From Campylobacterales bacterium (GTDB lineage: Bacteria > Campylobacterota > Campylobacteria > Campylobacterales > Sulfurimonadaceae), in assembly GCA_026390115.1 (NCBI GenBank), contig JAPLGO010000038.1, positions 248,001 to 312,000 of the forward strand: a stretch of 64,000 nucleotides of DNA. Direction: 5' to 3'. Positions 1 through 8,694 of the stretch are shown here, piece by piece. How positions within the stretch are numbered: the first letter of the stretch is position 1; each line of letters begins with the position of its first letter. The notes beneath the pieces are model-generated. The model saw nothing but the letters and a program-made list of their open reading frames with translations. It ran no database searches and was not told where the DNA came from. A program made the translations under genes and the position numbers.

Positions 1-1
1 T

Positions 2-310
2 ACCATTGATAAGCATTTTGGACGTCTTTTTGAAAATATGATATATCTTGAGTTGTTAAAGTCAAACAGAGCGTGCTATTATGATGACGGGATTGACTTT
101 TACCTTCCGGATACCGAGGAGATTGTGCTTTGCATGCCTTTTACGGATGAGCGGGCGCTTTTTAAAAAAATGGAACAGATTGAGGCATTTATATTTAGTT
201 ATCATGTAAAAAAAATTACGGCAGTAACTATGAACCATGAGGGAAGGGTTTCTCATCCACTCTCAAAAGTAGAGATGATTCCTTTTGATTTATGGGCGTT
301 AAGTGACTGA
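2..310 (+). CDS. AAA-family ATPase, DUF4143-type C-terminal end (partial)
   Basis: The frame is open from the first bases of the window, so this is the 3' end of a longer gene and not a 90-residue protein starting at the ATG at 38. The residues before that ATG (HFGRLFENM) run straight into IYLELLKSNRACYYDDG, which resembles the end of the DUF4143 domain of predicted AAA+ ATPases, where a GxxFEN segment leads to a nuclease-like fold. No Walker motifs are in view because they would lie upstream. The cellular role of this family is poorly known. I am fairly sure of the truncation and moderately sure of the family. Confidence 0.6.
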   Translation, partial: TIDKHFGRLFENMIYLELLKSNRACYYDDGIDFYLPDTEEIVLCMPFTDERALFKKMEQIEAFIFSYHVKKITAVTMNHEGRVSHPLSKVEMIPFDLWALSD

Positions 311-392
311 TTAAAAATATTTCAGTTTTGAGAGTAAAATGAGAATGATTTTTGCTACAATTGCCAAAATATCTAACAAAAGGCTTTATTTC

Positions 393-1703
393 ATGTTTTT
401 TTCAAGCAAAAACGATAACCATAAGACAAAAGAGTTAGAGGATAGAATTGAATCTCTTCAACAGGAGTTGGATTTTTATAAAGAGGCTGCAACTTTTTCT
501 CAAGAAGAGATGCTGGTTGCCTTTGATAGCAGGGGGGAATTAAAATTTCAAAATGAAAAAGCATCCATTGCTATAAAAAATCCGGATGCTCTCTCGTCTG
601 AACTCAAACAGGGCGGCAATGTAGTTGAACTGAATGATTGTACCGGTAGGGTTGTGTCACGTAGAACCAAAGACGGTACAACGCTCTACAGAATAACCAA
701 GACCGATATGAGAGACACAAGAGACAGTAATATTTTAAGCCTTCATCAAAATGCTATAACAATTGCTTTAGCCGACACACAAAAAACTTTTTCACAGATG
801 CTTGATGAGTTAAAAGTTATGAAAAGTGAATCTGTATCAATCGCCGATGAGTCCAAGCAGGGTCTTGTGTTAATAGAACAATCTGAACATGCTATGGATT
901 TGTTAAGTCAGCACATGGAGGAGAATATGCAGGGCATGCACTCGCTCAATCAGAGAAGCGGCGAAATATCTACTGTTATAGCGCTTATTCAAGGTATCGC
1001 AGACCAGACAAACCTGCTTGCGCTCAATGCTGCCATCGAGGCGGCCCGAGCCGGTGAACATGGAAGAGGCTTTGCCGTTGTTGCAGATGAAGTACGCAAA
1101 CTTGCAGAAAAAACAGGAACTGCCACAAAAGATATCTCCTTGGTTGTCAAAGCCATGCAGCAGGAAACAAATCAGGCAGAGACGAACACAACCGAAGTAA
1201 ACACAATTGTACTAGAGACAAAAGAGAAGATAGAAGATTTAAATATTAAAATTAAATCATTCGAAGCAAACGCTTCTCGCAGCCAGTATGAAGTGGAACA
1301 TATCAGCGATAAAATCTTTACTTCTTTGGCAAAGATTGACCATGTAATCTATAAACATAATGTATATGCACTTATCTTCGGCGAAGAGAATAGCTTTAAA
1401 TCTACCGCTCACACCGAGTGCCGTCTTGGAAAATGGTACTCTCAGGGAGTAGGTAAAGAAAATTTCTCAAACATGCCATCCTATCCTAAACTCGATGCTC
1501 CGCATGCAATTGTACATAATCAGGCAAATCTGCTTGCGAGCGAATGCGGCGGTGACAAAGTTTTATGTTCGAAAGAAATTATAGAAGAACGCATCAATGC
1601 AATAGAAGTTGCAAGCAAAGATGTATTTAAATATCTCGATGCGCTCGTAGATGAGAGAGCAAATGAAACCATGCACAAAGCTGCAAAAAATCTATTTAAA
1701 TAG
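393..1703 (+). CDS. Cytoplasmic methyl-accepting chemotaxis protein with CZB domain
   Basis: This is a soluble chemoreceptor of about 436 residues with no membrane segment. The N-terminus is a short coiled coil followed by a PAS-like stretch (residues 30-110). The central part holds the signalling hairpin tip, [20 protein letters not shown], near residues 200-220, which docks CheA and CheW. The C-terminus (about 310-385) is a chemoreceptor zinc-binding domain with the His...CxLGKWY...His...His pattern. The architecture resembles Helicobacter TlpD, which senses oxidants; a similar role is inference. The frame is open from an ATG at 339, but I prefer the ATG at 393, where AAAGG lies at the right distance and the coiled coil begins. 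It heads a signalling cluster with the next two genes. Confidence 0.88.
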   Translation: MFFSSKNDNHKTKELEDRIESLQQELDFYKEAATFSQEEMLVAFDSRGELKFQNEKASIAIKNPDALSSELKQGGNVVELNDCTGRVVSRRTKDGTTLYRITKTDMRDTRDSNILSLHQNAITIALADTQKTFSQMLDELKVMKSESVSIADESKQGLVLIEQSEHAMDLLSQHMEENMQGMHSLNQRSGEISTVIALIQGIADQTNLLALNAAIEAARAGEHGRGFAVVADEVRKLAEKTGTATKDISLVVKAMQQETNQAETNTTEVNTIVLETKEKIEDLNIKIKSFEANASRSQYEVEHISDKIFTSLAKIDHVIYKHNVYALIFGEENSFKSTAHTECRLGKWYSQGVGKENFSNMPSYPKLDAPHAIVHNQANLLASECGGDKVLCSKEIIEERINAIEVASKDVFKYLDALVDERANETMHKAAKNLFK

Positions 1704-1714
1704 GGAGTATTACA

Positions 1715-2089
1715 ATGAGCCAAACACAAAAAATAGTAGTGATTATAGATGATGAGAATGATATTTTATTGATGCTAGAAAAATATCTTACTCGTGAGTG
1801 CGGTTACAAAGTTCAAACATTTAATAATCCGGTAGTGGCGATCTCTTCCCTTCCTAAGGAAACAGATTTAATACTGCTCGATATTATGATGCCGCAGATG
1901 AACGGTTTGGACGTACTTCCTAAACTGCTCGAAAAAAATCCTAAAACAAAAGTGCTAATGATGACCGCCTACTCTACGCTGGATAAAGTTCTTAACGCAC
2001 ACAGACATGGTGCCAATGATTATGTCATGAAGCCATTCTCTTCGCTCAATGCTCTTGGCAAAAAAATAGAAGAAGTTTTAGCAAAGTAG
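1715..2089 (+). CDS. Stand-alone response regulator receiver domain
   Basis: This 124-residue protein is a single CheY-like receiver with no output domain. The acidic pocket (D12, D13), phospho-acceptor D56 in LLDIMMPQMNG, T84 and K106 in the KPF motif are all present, so it should be phosphorylatable. It lies 11 bases after the chemoreceptor gene, and its TAG stop is followed directly by the ATG of the kinase gene. The three are probably co-transcribed. The likely phosphodonor is the downstream kinase. A cytoplasmic phosphorelay or motor-binding role is inference from domain content. Confidence 0.85.
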   Translation: MSQTQKIVVIIDDENDILLMLEKYLTRECGYKVQTFNNPVVAISSLPKETDLILLDIMMPQMNGLDVLPKLLEKNPKTKVLMMTAYSTLDKVLNAHRHGANDYVMKPFSSLNALGKKIEEVLAK

Positions 2090-3676
2090 ATGAATTCAAA
2101 AGAGATATCTATTTTATTTGTTGAAGATGATGAAGAAGTTAGAGTTGAAATATCTAATTTCTTAGAGAAGCAATTTTTCAAAAACATCTATATAGCAAAA
2201 GATGGTAGAGAGGGACTGAAAAAGTACTATAAATATAAACCTGACATTGTCCTGACAGACCTGACTATGCCTATTTTAAATGGGCTTGAGATGTCAAGGG
2301 AGATTAAAAAATCCGATGTAGCCACTCCTATACTTTTAATAACCTCTCATTTTGAAAGAGAGATAACTGAAACAATCGTTGATATAGGCATAGATGCTTC
2401 CCTTTTTAAACCAATCTCTTTTTCAAGATTAGAAAAAATTTTAGATAAATATATCAACCGCATTCTGCAGCAAAGAAAATTTCAAAAAGAGCATAAACTT
2501 TTGGAGGAGTACAAGGGTGCAATAGATGTGAGTGCCTCTGTTACGAAGACAGATATTCATGGTGTAATAACCTATGTGAATGACGCATTTTGTAACATGT
2601 CCGGTTATTTCAGAGAAGAGCTAATTGGAAAAAAACATAATATTGTAAGACATCCGGATACTGAAAAAAGTACATTTTCAGAGATGTGGGAAACAATAAC
2701 AAGTAAAAAAGTGTGGAGGGGCAGGATAAAAAATCTTAAAAAAAGTGGTGAAACATTCTACGAATACTCTGTTATTGTTCCCATTCTGAATGAAGAAGAT
2801 GAGATAGAGGAATTTATAGCTCTGAGACAAGATATTACAGACCTCTTTAATCAGGAGCAATATCTCAAAAAACGGATAAAAGAAGAGGTAAATAAAAATC
2901 TTAAACATCATAGAGAGCGGGAGAATGCACGACTTCAAGAAGAGAAATTTTCGACCATTGGAAAAATGGCAGCCGGAATTACGCATGAGATAAATACCCC
3001 TCTTACCTATGTGAGAGGAAACCTAGAGATGATGATACAAGATATCAATAAGCTCGATAAGAGTATCAAACAAAAAGTATATCTGCAAGAGGATAGCAAA
3101 ACCATACTCGATGGAGTTAATAGAATCGCTTCTATCGTGGAATCTATGCGAGAGATGGCGTCGCAAACAAATGAGCTTCCCCAACCCGGCAATATCTACT
3201 CCTCTCTAATAACGGCACTTACACTCTCCCATAACAAAGCAAAGTTTATCTCCAATATATTTATTCAAGATGAGCTATTTAAAATTGGCATGGACAAAGA
3301 TAGTTACAGCTTTATGGCACCCATTCAAAAACAGAGGATAGAACAAGTTTTTATTATTATCATAAACAATGCTCTTGATGTGTTAAAACTCACAAAAAAC
3401 TTTGAGGAGAGGTTTCTTAAAATCATCATAAAAGAGAGCGATACGTTCATTCTCGTTAGTTTTCAAGATAATGGCGGCGGAATTGATGAGGCGATGCTTT
3501 CAAAAATATTTGCTCCATTTCAAAGCAATAAAGAGGAGGGAGGAATGGGCATCGGTCTGAATGTTGCAAAACGAATCGTTGATGACCATGGCGGGAAAAT
3601 AAATCCTTCTAACTTCGAGGATGGAGCACTTTTTCAAGTCTATCTTCCTAAAAACATTCATAAGAGTAAAAAATAA
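2090..3676 (+). CDS. REC-PAS-histidine kinase (two-component sensor kinase)
   Basis: This 528-residue cytoplasmic kinase has an N-terminal receiver (D13, D14, D57, K107), an Aer-like PAS domain (about 145-262), a coiled coil and a HisKA/HATPase core. The phospho-accepting histidine is H299 in GITHEINTPL. The N box, the DNGGGI G1 box and the GGMGIGL G2 box follow. The PAS has the RHPD...F..MW signature and trailing KSGE.F.EY block of PAS domains that bind FAD in Aer, so redox or energy sensing is plausible. There is no membrane segment. An N-terminal receiver suggests input from another phosphorelay, possibly feedback with the preceding stand-alone receiver. Translation starts right after the previous stop. 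Confidence 0.87.
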   Translation: MNSKEISILFVEDDEEVRVEISNFLEKQFFKNIYIAKDGREGLKKYYKYKPDIVLTDLTMPILNGLEMSREIKKSDVATPILLITSHFEREITETIVDIGIDASLFKPISFSRLEKILDKYINRILQQRKFQKEHKLLEEYKGAIDVSASVTKTDIHGVITYVNDAFCNMSGYFREELIGKKHNIVRHPDTEKSTFSEMWETITSKKVWRGRIKNLKKSGETFYEYSVIVPILNEEDEIEEFIALRQDITDLFNQEQYLKKRIKEEVNKNLKHHRERENARLQEEKFSTIGKMAAGITHEINTPLTYVRGNLEMMIQDINKLDKSIKQKVYLQEDSKTILDGVNRIASIVESMREMASQTNELPQPGNIYSSLITALTLSHNKAKFISNIFIQDELFKIGMDKDSYSFMAPIQKQRIEQVFIIIINNALDVLKLTKNFEERFLKIIIKESDTFILVSFQDNGGGIDEAMLSKIFAPFQSNKEEGGMGIGLNVAKRIVDDHGGKINPSNFEDGALFQVYLPKNIHKSKK

Positions 3677-3678
3677 GT

Positions 3679-4227
3679 ATGTTGTGCGGAATAGATGAAG
3701 CAGGAAGAGGTCCGATTGCCGGAGATTTGGTAATTGCCGGCTGTATTTTAAATACATGTGTTGATGGATTGAATGATTCAAAAAAACTGAGTGAGAAAAG
3801 AAGAGAGTTCCTCTATGAAATAATTATTCAAAATTCAAAGTACCACATAGTTCAATTTTCTCCGAGCGAGATAGACACCCTTGGAATTTCAACATGCCTC
3901 AAGAGAGGACTGACCGAGATTATGAAAAATTTAATATGTGAAAGTTATCTCTTTGATGGAAATTCCAGTTATGGCGTAAAAGGGTTAGAGACCATGATAA
4001 AAGCGGATGGCAAAGTGCCGGAGGTAAGTGCCGCATCCATTTTGGCAAAAGTCACACATGACAGAAATATAATAGAATCAGCCAAAAAATATCCGGAGTA
4101 TGGATTCCACAAGCACAAAGGGTATGGAACAGCCCTGCATGTGGAGATGATAAAAAAATATGGCTATTGTGAAATTCACAGAAGAAGTTATAAAATAAAA
4201 GAGCTGAGAGAACCGACACTATTTTGA
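3679..4227 (+). CDS. rnhB: Ribonuclease HII
   Basis: RNase HII cuts the RNA strand of RNA-DNA hybrids and removes single misincorporated ribonucleotides. At 182 residues it is slightly short for the family. The N-terminus has the metal-binding CGIDEAGRGPIAG motif (D and E). The middle has KADGKVPEVSAASILAKV, which supplies the further acidic residue and the conserved serines, and the C-terminus has HKGYGT. It starts 2 bases after the kinase stop, so it may be read from the same transcript. The usual GPxV after GRGP is GDLV here, an ordinary variation. A palindromic repeat element follows immediately. Confidence 0.93.
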   Translation: MLCGIDEAGRGPIAGDLVIAGCILNTCVDGLNDSKKLSEKRREFLYEIIIQNSKYHIVQFSPSEIDTLGISTCLKRGLTEIMKNLICESYLFDGNSSYGVKGLETMIKADGKVPEVSAASILAKVTHDRNIIESAKKYPEYGFHKHKGYGTALHVEMIKKYGYCEIHRRSYKIKELREPTLF

Positions 4228-4233
4228 TTTGAT

Positions 4234-4415
4234 GTTACGCATCTAAACGAACGCGTCCGTTTAGGTGGCAGGGACAAATTGTCCCTACAACCCCCCCCCC
4301 TCAAGCTACGAAACAAGAGAATCGCTTTTCGCATAGCGAAAATGTTTCTTTAGAAAAAACTTTGTTTTTCGAGAATTATAAGGTTGTTATGCGCTTTTTC
4401 ATAAAAGTGCGTAAC
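4234..4415. repeat. Dispersed palindromic element with GTTACGCA ends and C10 tract (copy 1)
   Basis: About 182 bp of non-coding DNA is bounded by GTTACGCA at 4234-4241 and its exact inverse TGCGTAAC at 4408-4415. Inside, in order, are a hairpin (CTAAACG/CGTTTAG, 4243-4264), a palindromic core AGGGACAAATTGTCCCT (4270-4286), a run of ten C (4291-4300), AAGCTACG, and a tail with a second hairpin set. It fills the gap between the convergent rnhB and dapB genes. Related copies occur at 8554, 53034 and 62952. No transposase is encoded, and I see no clear target-site duplication. It is either MITE-like or a large bidirectional terminator/REP-type element. Confidence 0.8.
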
Positions 4416-4454
4416 ATTAAATAGATTCTCTTTTGTGGGATAGTTCTAAAGTTA

Positions 4455-5222
4455 TTATAACTCCAAACAGTCGCCGATTGTGTAGAGTTTAGCTTCTTTG
4501 CCAACTATCCAACCGCCTGCTCTCAGGGCACCTTTGGAAAATGTGCTTCTTGAAGTTGCCGTGTGGTTGAGCTCTAAAAACTCGCCCTCGTTGTAAAAGC
4601 CGACAGTGTGCCGCCCTACAATATCGCCGCCTCTTAAAGCCATAACGCCGATTTCATCCTTTGTTCTCTCTCCGATATTACCGTCTCTGCCGCTTACGCG
4701 AACTTTATCTAAACCAACTCCGCGACCCTTCGCCGCAGACTCACCCAGAGTAAGAGCTGTTCCGCTAGGAGCATCTTTTTTGTGCTTATGGTGCATTTCT
4801 ACAATCTCAATATCAAAGCCCTCAAGAGCTGCCGAGGCTTGAAAAACAAGCTTATTTAAAAGGGCAACGCCCAGAGACATGTTTGTTGCATAAAGAATCG
4901 GCATAACTTCACTTGCTTGTTTGAGAAGATTAAGCTGATGCGTGTTGAGCCCAGTTGTCCCGATAACCAGAGGCTTCGGTGTTTTTATAGCGGACTCCAA
5001 AAGAGACTCGCATGCCTCAGGGAGTGAAAAGTCTATTACAACATCACATGCATTTAAAAAAGATTTCATATCAGAGGAGACCAAAACAGAAGGGTCAATC
5101 GAAAAATCTAAGCTATTGCGAACATAAACAGAGCTAAGACTCATGTTTGGAGTAGATTTTAAATCATCTATCAAAAGTTTGCCAACTCTGCCATTGGCAC
5201 CGAATACACCGACTTTTATCAT
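4455..5222 (-). CDS. dapB: 4-hydroxy-tetrahydrodipicolinate reductase
   Basis: DapB catalyses the NAD(P)H-dependent reduction step to tetrahydrodipicolinate in lysine and meso-diaminopimelate synthesis, in the cytoplasm. The 255-residue length is normal. The N-terminus has the nucleotide-binding [13 protein letters not shown] motif, and the middle has VIGTTGL. The catalytic region [19 protein letters not shown] carries the conserved histidine and the K-DAPSGTA substrate loop. The start is an ATG with AAGGA just upstream. It lies 11 bases after trxB and is probably co-transcribed with it. Confidence 0.95.
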   Translation of the reverse strand: MIKVGVFGANGRVGKLLIDDLKSTPNMSLSSVYVRNSLDFSIDPSVLVSSDMKSFLNACDVVIDFSLPEACESLLESAIKTPKPLVIGTTGLNTHQLNLLKQASEVMPILYATNMSLGVALLNKLVFQASAALEGFDIEIVEMHHKHKKDAPSGTALTLGESAAKGRGVGLDKVRVSGRDGNIGERTKDEIGVMALRGGDIVGRHTVGFYNEGEFLELNHTATSRSTFSKGALRAGGWIVGKEAKLYTIGDCLEL

Positions 5223-5233
5223 ATAATTTTCCT

Positions 5234-6175
5234 TTAGTGGCTTAATAATTCATCAACATAAGAGATAGCCTGAAGGGCTGCAACAGCACCGTCTCCTGCC
5301 GCACTTATGACCTGTTTCGGAGCTTCAACTCTCATGTCTCCTATCGCAAAAAGACCTGCAACCGAAGTTCTCATGCAAATATCTACTACTACCTGACCCG
5401 ACTTTGTCATGTTGCACAAAAAGCTGCCATCCTCTTGAATGAGGGTTTGGTTATTCACATCATTTCCTACAAATGTAAATACACCGGGAACGTCTATGTT
5501 ACGAATTGCACCGGAATTATTTTTTACTCTTATCCCCGTTACGCCCATAGCATCGCCGTAAACCTCTTCGGGAGTTGAATTTAGAACAAGCTCAATATTT
5601 GTTGTTCTTTTTACTCTCTCTACTGTATTTGGAGCAGAACGGAATGTGTCCCGTCTGTGAATCAGATAAACTTTTTTACATATTTTTGCAAGATAAAGCG
5701 CCTCTTCCAGAGCTGTATCGCCGCCGCCTACAACAGCAACCTCTTTTCCTTTGTAAAAAAAGCCGTCACATGTAGCGCAGGTGCTTACACCGCGACCAAA
5801 ATATTGCTCTTCTCCAGCAAATCCGGCATGGCGGGGGCGAGAGCCTGTTGCCATGATTACGCTATGTGCTTCTTCTACGGTTCCATCACCCTTATGGATT
5901 TTAAAAACAGCACCCTCTTTGCTCACTCGTGTGACTTCTATCATCTCATGTTTGAGACCAAATTTTTGGCACTGTTCTGGCCATGGCATCATCAAATCCA
6001 TGCCGCTGATTTCGCCTGTCACTCCAGGGTAGTTTTCTATCTCGGAGCTTGAGGTAATCTGCCCTCCGGGCATCCCCTTTTCAAACATGGTAACGCTCTC
6101 TAATCCGCCGCGGGTAGTATAGAGTCCGGCAGTAAGACCTGCAGGTCCACCGCCAATAATTGCACAATCCAACAT
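5234..6175 (-). CDS. trxB: Thioredoxin reductase (NADPH)
   Basis: TrxB transfers electrons from NADPH through FAD to thioredoxin. The 313 residues contain the FAD-binding [19 protein letters not shown] near the start, the redox-active CATCDG disulfide in the middle, the NADPH-binding [13 protein letters not shown] motif, and the C-terminal GDMR...Q...AAGDGAVAA motif. The start ATG has AAGGA upstream. The order trxA, 222-base gap, trxB, dapB on one strand keeps the redox pair together. The gap after trxA contains a terminator, so trxB probably has its own promoter. Confidence 0.96.
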   Translation of the reverse strand: MLDCAIIGGGPAGLTAGLYTTRGGLESVTMFEKGMPGGQITSSSEIENYPGVTGEISGMDLMMPWPEQCQKFGLKHEMIEVTRVSKEGAVFKIHKGDGTVEEAHSVIMATGSRPRHAGFAGEEQYFGRGVSTCATCDGFFYKGKEVAVVGGGDTALEEALYLAKICKKVYLIHRRDTFRSAPNTVERVKRTTNIELVLNSTPEEVYGDAMGVTGIRVKNNSGAIRNIDVPGVFTFVGNDVNNQTLIQEDGSFLCNMTKSGQVVVDICMRTSVAGLFAIGDMRVEAPKQVISAAGDGAVAALQAISYVDELLSH

Positions 6176-6363
6176 AGCTAATCCTTAATAATTAGTATAA
6201 AGTTAATTTACGAATGCGCGTATAGTACTATCTTGTTTATAAAGAGTCTCTTTGGATTTATTTGTAAAAAAATAAATTAGAAATAAAGGTGATATATTTT
6301 TGTAGTTAAAGCAAATAAAAAGTGAAGTTATAAGGCAGTGAAAAGTAGGTAAAATGAAGAATA

Positions 6364-6386
6364 AAAGGAGGCTCTTACCTCCCTTT
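6364..6386 (-). terminator. Intrinsic terminator after trxA
   Basis: Read on the minus strand, AAAGGGAGG and CCTCCTTT form a stem with a six-base loop, followed by a T-rich stretch (TTTTATTCTT). It lies about 12 bases after the trxA stop. The rest of the 6176-6397 gap has only AT-rich sequence that probably carries the trxB promoter. I see no riboswitch-like structure in it. Confidence 0.65.
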
Positions 6387-6397
6387 ATCGTTAAATA

Positions 6398-6715
6398 TTA
6401 TAAATGTGCGTCAATTTTTTGTGCAAGAGCTTGTTTTGACTGAGCTCCAACAACTTGATCTACCATCTTGCCATCTTTAAAAAACATGATAGTAGGAATA
6501 GAACGGATACCAAATTTAACAGCAATATCTTGCTCGTCATCCGTATTCACCTTACAGATTTTAGCTTTTCCTTCATAATCATTTGCCAACTCTTCTATTA
6601 CGGGAGCTATCATACGACAAGGTCCACACCAAGGAGCCCAAAAATCTACAAGAGACACGCCCTCAGCAAGAGTAGCTTCAAAATTTGCACCAGTTAATTC
6701 TATGTATTTTCCCAT
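6398..6715 (-). CDS. trxA: Thioredoxin 1
   Basis: This cytoplasmic disulfide reductase is the substrate of the neighbouring TrxB. The 105-residue length is standard. The active site is VDFWAPWCGPCRM, and the cis-proline region is RSIPTIMFFKDGKMVD. No signal peptide is present. The ATG at 6715 has AAGGA about 8 bases upstream. A terminator follows the gene, so it is probably transcribed largely on its own at high level, as thioredoxins usually are. Confidence 0.96.
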   Translation of the reverse strand: MGKYIELTGANFEATLAEGVSLVDFWAPWCGPCRMIAPVIEELANDYEGKAKICKVNTDDEQDIAVKFGIRSIPTIMFFKDGKMVDQVVGAQSKQALAQKIDAHL

Positions 6716-6778
6716 CTAATTTTTCCTTGTATATTTTAATGTGCGGGTATTATACAAATCTAACCTTTAAATAAATCT

Positions 6779-8011
6779 TTATAGTTTTGTTTTTAAAATT
6801 ATATTAATAGTTATGATAAATATAAGCGCGCCTACTGCCAAAAGTGTAACCCCACTGTAATAAAAGTATAAGTTTTGCGAAGCGATTCCTACTGAAGATA
6901 ATAGAAGTCCACAAGTAGAAAAAAACCATTGCATGTTCGTTGATTTTTCAGGAATTATTTCATGCAACATCGGCACAGTTCTCTCTTCTATGAGTGGTGC
7001 GTAGATTTGAAACCAGACTAAAAAGGGGATAATTTTATAGAAATTGCCGATTACTATAAATCCAAAAAATCCAATGAAAAGAATCCACATGCCAAGCTTC
7101 AAAATGAGTTCATTTTCACTCAGCAGAAAGAAGAGCAACAAAATAAAAGCGATTATGAAAGAGGAAAATCCAACATACATAGATTTCGTCCAGATATCGT
7201 ATATGATTTTGGCTCTTGATGCGGTCATTTTAAAGAGTTGGTAGAGATATAAAAGAGTCGCAATAATTGTTACGGCATATGCAATATTTTTGAGATAGGG
7301 AGTTGCAAACAGTGGCGAAAGCATCATTATCATGACGCCAAAACTAAGAGTATAAAAACTGCCGGAGAATTCGTTGTCGCTTATTCGTTTTGCACTTCCA
7401 AACATAGGAATAAGAATGATGGAGATGCCCATTATCAACAGTAGTACAAAACCGATAACAAGTCCAAAAGTGTGAGCCAAAAGTATGGAATGCGGATTTA
7501 TATTCAAAATGCCGTTCAATCCAAAAGCCATTGCAATTCCGCTGATAACGCCAAGCAGTAAAAAGAGATTGCTCATTTTCATAGCTTTTGTTATGGTTGT
7601 TTTTCTTTTTGCAGATTTGAGAGTGAGCAGAAATTCTATTGAGTAGATGCTCATAGCGATAAGTACAAGAATTCCGCCAAATAGCAGGAAAACAACATCT
7701 GCATAAAAGCCAAGAAGAGTGAAAATAATCCCAAAAATCAGAAGCATCCATAAATATTTAAATATATTTACATGATAATGTTTTGTCTCTGAAACAATTG
7801 CACCAAGCTGTGCAATGGCAGAAAAAATTGCAAACATTATGAAGCCTAGCATGTAAAGATGCACCCAGCCGACTATTTGAAAATTATCAAGTGCGGAATG
7901 GGGCTTTATAAAAAAAAGCCATAGCATGCTAAGCAGATAAAAAAAAGCAGAAAATAAAAAATAGGGCTTCATGCGTTTTATAGATAGAGATAAGTCCGGA
8001 GATACATTCAT
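6779..8011 (-). CDS. Polytopic membrane protein resembling NnrS / heme-copper oxidase subunit I
   Basis: This protein of about 410 residues is almost entirely hydrophobic, with roughly twelve predicted membrane helices. Histidines sit inside helices in patterns like those of subunit-I-type proteins (GWVHLYMLGFIMF, LLAHTFGLVIGF). Near the end is GNFYKIIPFLVWFQIYAP followed by a further His in VPMLHEI. It could be an NnrS-like protein linked to nitric oxide or an isolated COX1-like protein; no oxidase partner subunits are adjacent. The frame is open from a TTG at 8062, but I choose the ATG at 8011 because it has AAGG upstream. It is divergent from a globin gene, which fits a role with NO or O2. 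The precise function is unknown. Confidence 0.6.
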   Translation of the reverse strand: MNVSPDLSLSIKRMKPYFLFSAFFYLLSMLWLFFIKPHSALDNFQIVGWVHLYMLGFIMFAIFSAIAQLGAIVSETKHYHVNIFKYLWMLLIFGIIFTLLGFYADVVFLLFGGILVLIAMSIYSIEFLLTLKSAKRKTTITKAMKMSNLFLLLGVISGIAMAFGLNGILNINPHSILLAHTFGLVIGFVLLLIMGISIILIPMFGSAKRISDNEFSGSFYTLSFGVMIMMLSPLFATPYLKNIAYAVTIIATLLYLYQLFKMTASRAKIIYDIWTKSMYVGFSSFIIAFILLLFFLLSENELILKLGMWILFIGFFGFIVIGNFYKIIPFLVWFQIYAPLIEERTVPMLHEIIPEKSTNMQWFFSTCGLLLSSVGIASQNLYFYYSGVTLLAVGALIFIITINIILKTKL

Positions 8012-8104
8012 ATTTAAGAGTACCTTATGGCAAGATGAAAGAATTTTATAGGAATATAACAAATTTTTCTATAAACTTTGGAAAATATTTTTTAAGGCTT
8101 ACGT

Positions 8105-8548
8105 ATGAAACTTACTATTACAGAGGGTGCAATCGGCGTCAGACCGCCGGTTGCTAAGCCGCATCCCGGTTTTTTACATGAGGTCGGTGAGAAGAGATTT
8201 AAAAAGTTGGTGTATGACCACTACGATTTAATAGAAAAAAGTGACATAGCCTTTTTGTTTCCCGTAAACGATGAAGAGGATTTTGCAGAGGCAAAAAAAC
8301 ATGCCTTTGATTTTCTCATACAGATATCAGGTGGACCTGACTATTTTAACCAATCACGCGGAGCACCTCAAATGGTGGGCAGACATGCACCTTTTCGTAT
8401 TGATGAAGCGGGGAGAAAGAGCTGGTTGATTCTTTATGCAACACTTTTAGAGGCTCTCGTTGATGAGGGCATAACACCTGAATATATACAATCTTTTTGG
8501 GATTATTTAGATATTTTTTCTATGTGGCTTGTAAATACTAAAAGTTAA
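8105..8548 (+). CDS. Truncated hemoglobin (group II-like)
   Basis: This is a small heme protein of 147 residues that binds oxygen or nitric oxide. The family signature is the ISGGPDYF...GAPQMVGRHAPFRID block. H in GRHAPF is the likely proximal heme ligand, and the W in KSWL resembles the conserved tryptophan of group II globins. The first 20 residues are an extension. An AAGG sits just before the ATG. It is transcribed away from the NnrS/COX1-like gene with a 93-base gap between them. That gap is AT-rich and shows no clear FNR or NssR palindrome. The group assignment is moderately sure; the globin call is firm. Confidence 0.85.
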   Translation: MKLTITEGAIGVRPPVAKPHPGFLHEVGEKRFKKLVYDHYDLIEKSDIAFLFPVNDEEDFAEAKKHAFDFLIQISGGPDYFNQSRGAPQMVGRHAPFRIDEAGRKSWLILYATLLEALVDEGITPEYIQSFWDYLDIFSMWLVNTKS

Positions 8549-8553
8549 CTGAC

Positions 8554-8692
8554 CTTACGCACTTTTGTGAAAAAGAGCGTAAAGTGTCAATTATTCTCCC
8601 ATAACCGAAAGATATGGGTAGCTTTAGGGGGGGGGGTGCAAGGGACAAATTTGTTCCTGCCATTTTATGGGCTTGCTCATAAAATGCGTAAC
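8554..8692. repeat. Dispersed palindromic element (copy 2, inverted) with G10 tract
   Basis: This copy lies in the opposite orientation to the one at 4234. Read on the minus strand it begins GTTACGCA (8685-8692), has a 9-bp hairpin CATTTTATG/CATAAAATG (8660-8685), the core GGAACAAATTTGTCCC (8642-8657), a run of ten C (8627-8636 as G on the plus strand) and AAAGCTACC, then a different interior, and ends with TGCGTAAG. It fills the gap between the convergent globin and histidinol phosphatase genes and stops 2 bases before the latter's stop codon. It is non-coding. Confidence 0.78.
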
Positions 8693-8694
8693 AA

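Noticed and set aside
340-380. Possible sigma-54 promoter (GAATGATTTTTGCT) before the chemoreceptor
   Set aside because: The -24 GG is missing, and the match to the GGAA-N6-TTGCT form is poor.
4228-4454. A tRNA or small RNA gene in the rnhB-dapB gap
   Set aside because: The hairpins do not form a cloverleaf, there is no CCA end, and the same sequence family recurs in other convergent gaps.
5657-6052. 131-codon plus-strand ORF opposite trxB
   Set aside because: It is the shadow of trxB, whose reading frame is fully supported by FAD, NADPH and CATC motifs.
6176-6397. Riboswitch upstream of trxB
   Set aside because: No conserved aptamer pattern could be seen; the region is AT-rich with one terminator.
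8012-8104. FNR/CRP-type palindrome in the globin divergent promoter
   Set aside because: No TTGAT-N4-ATCAA or TTAAC-N4-GTTAA match within one or two mismatches was found by eye.
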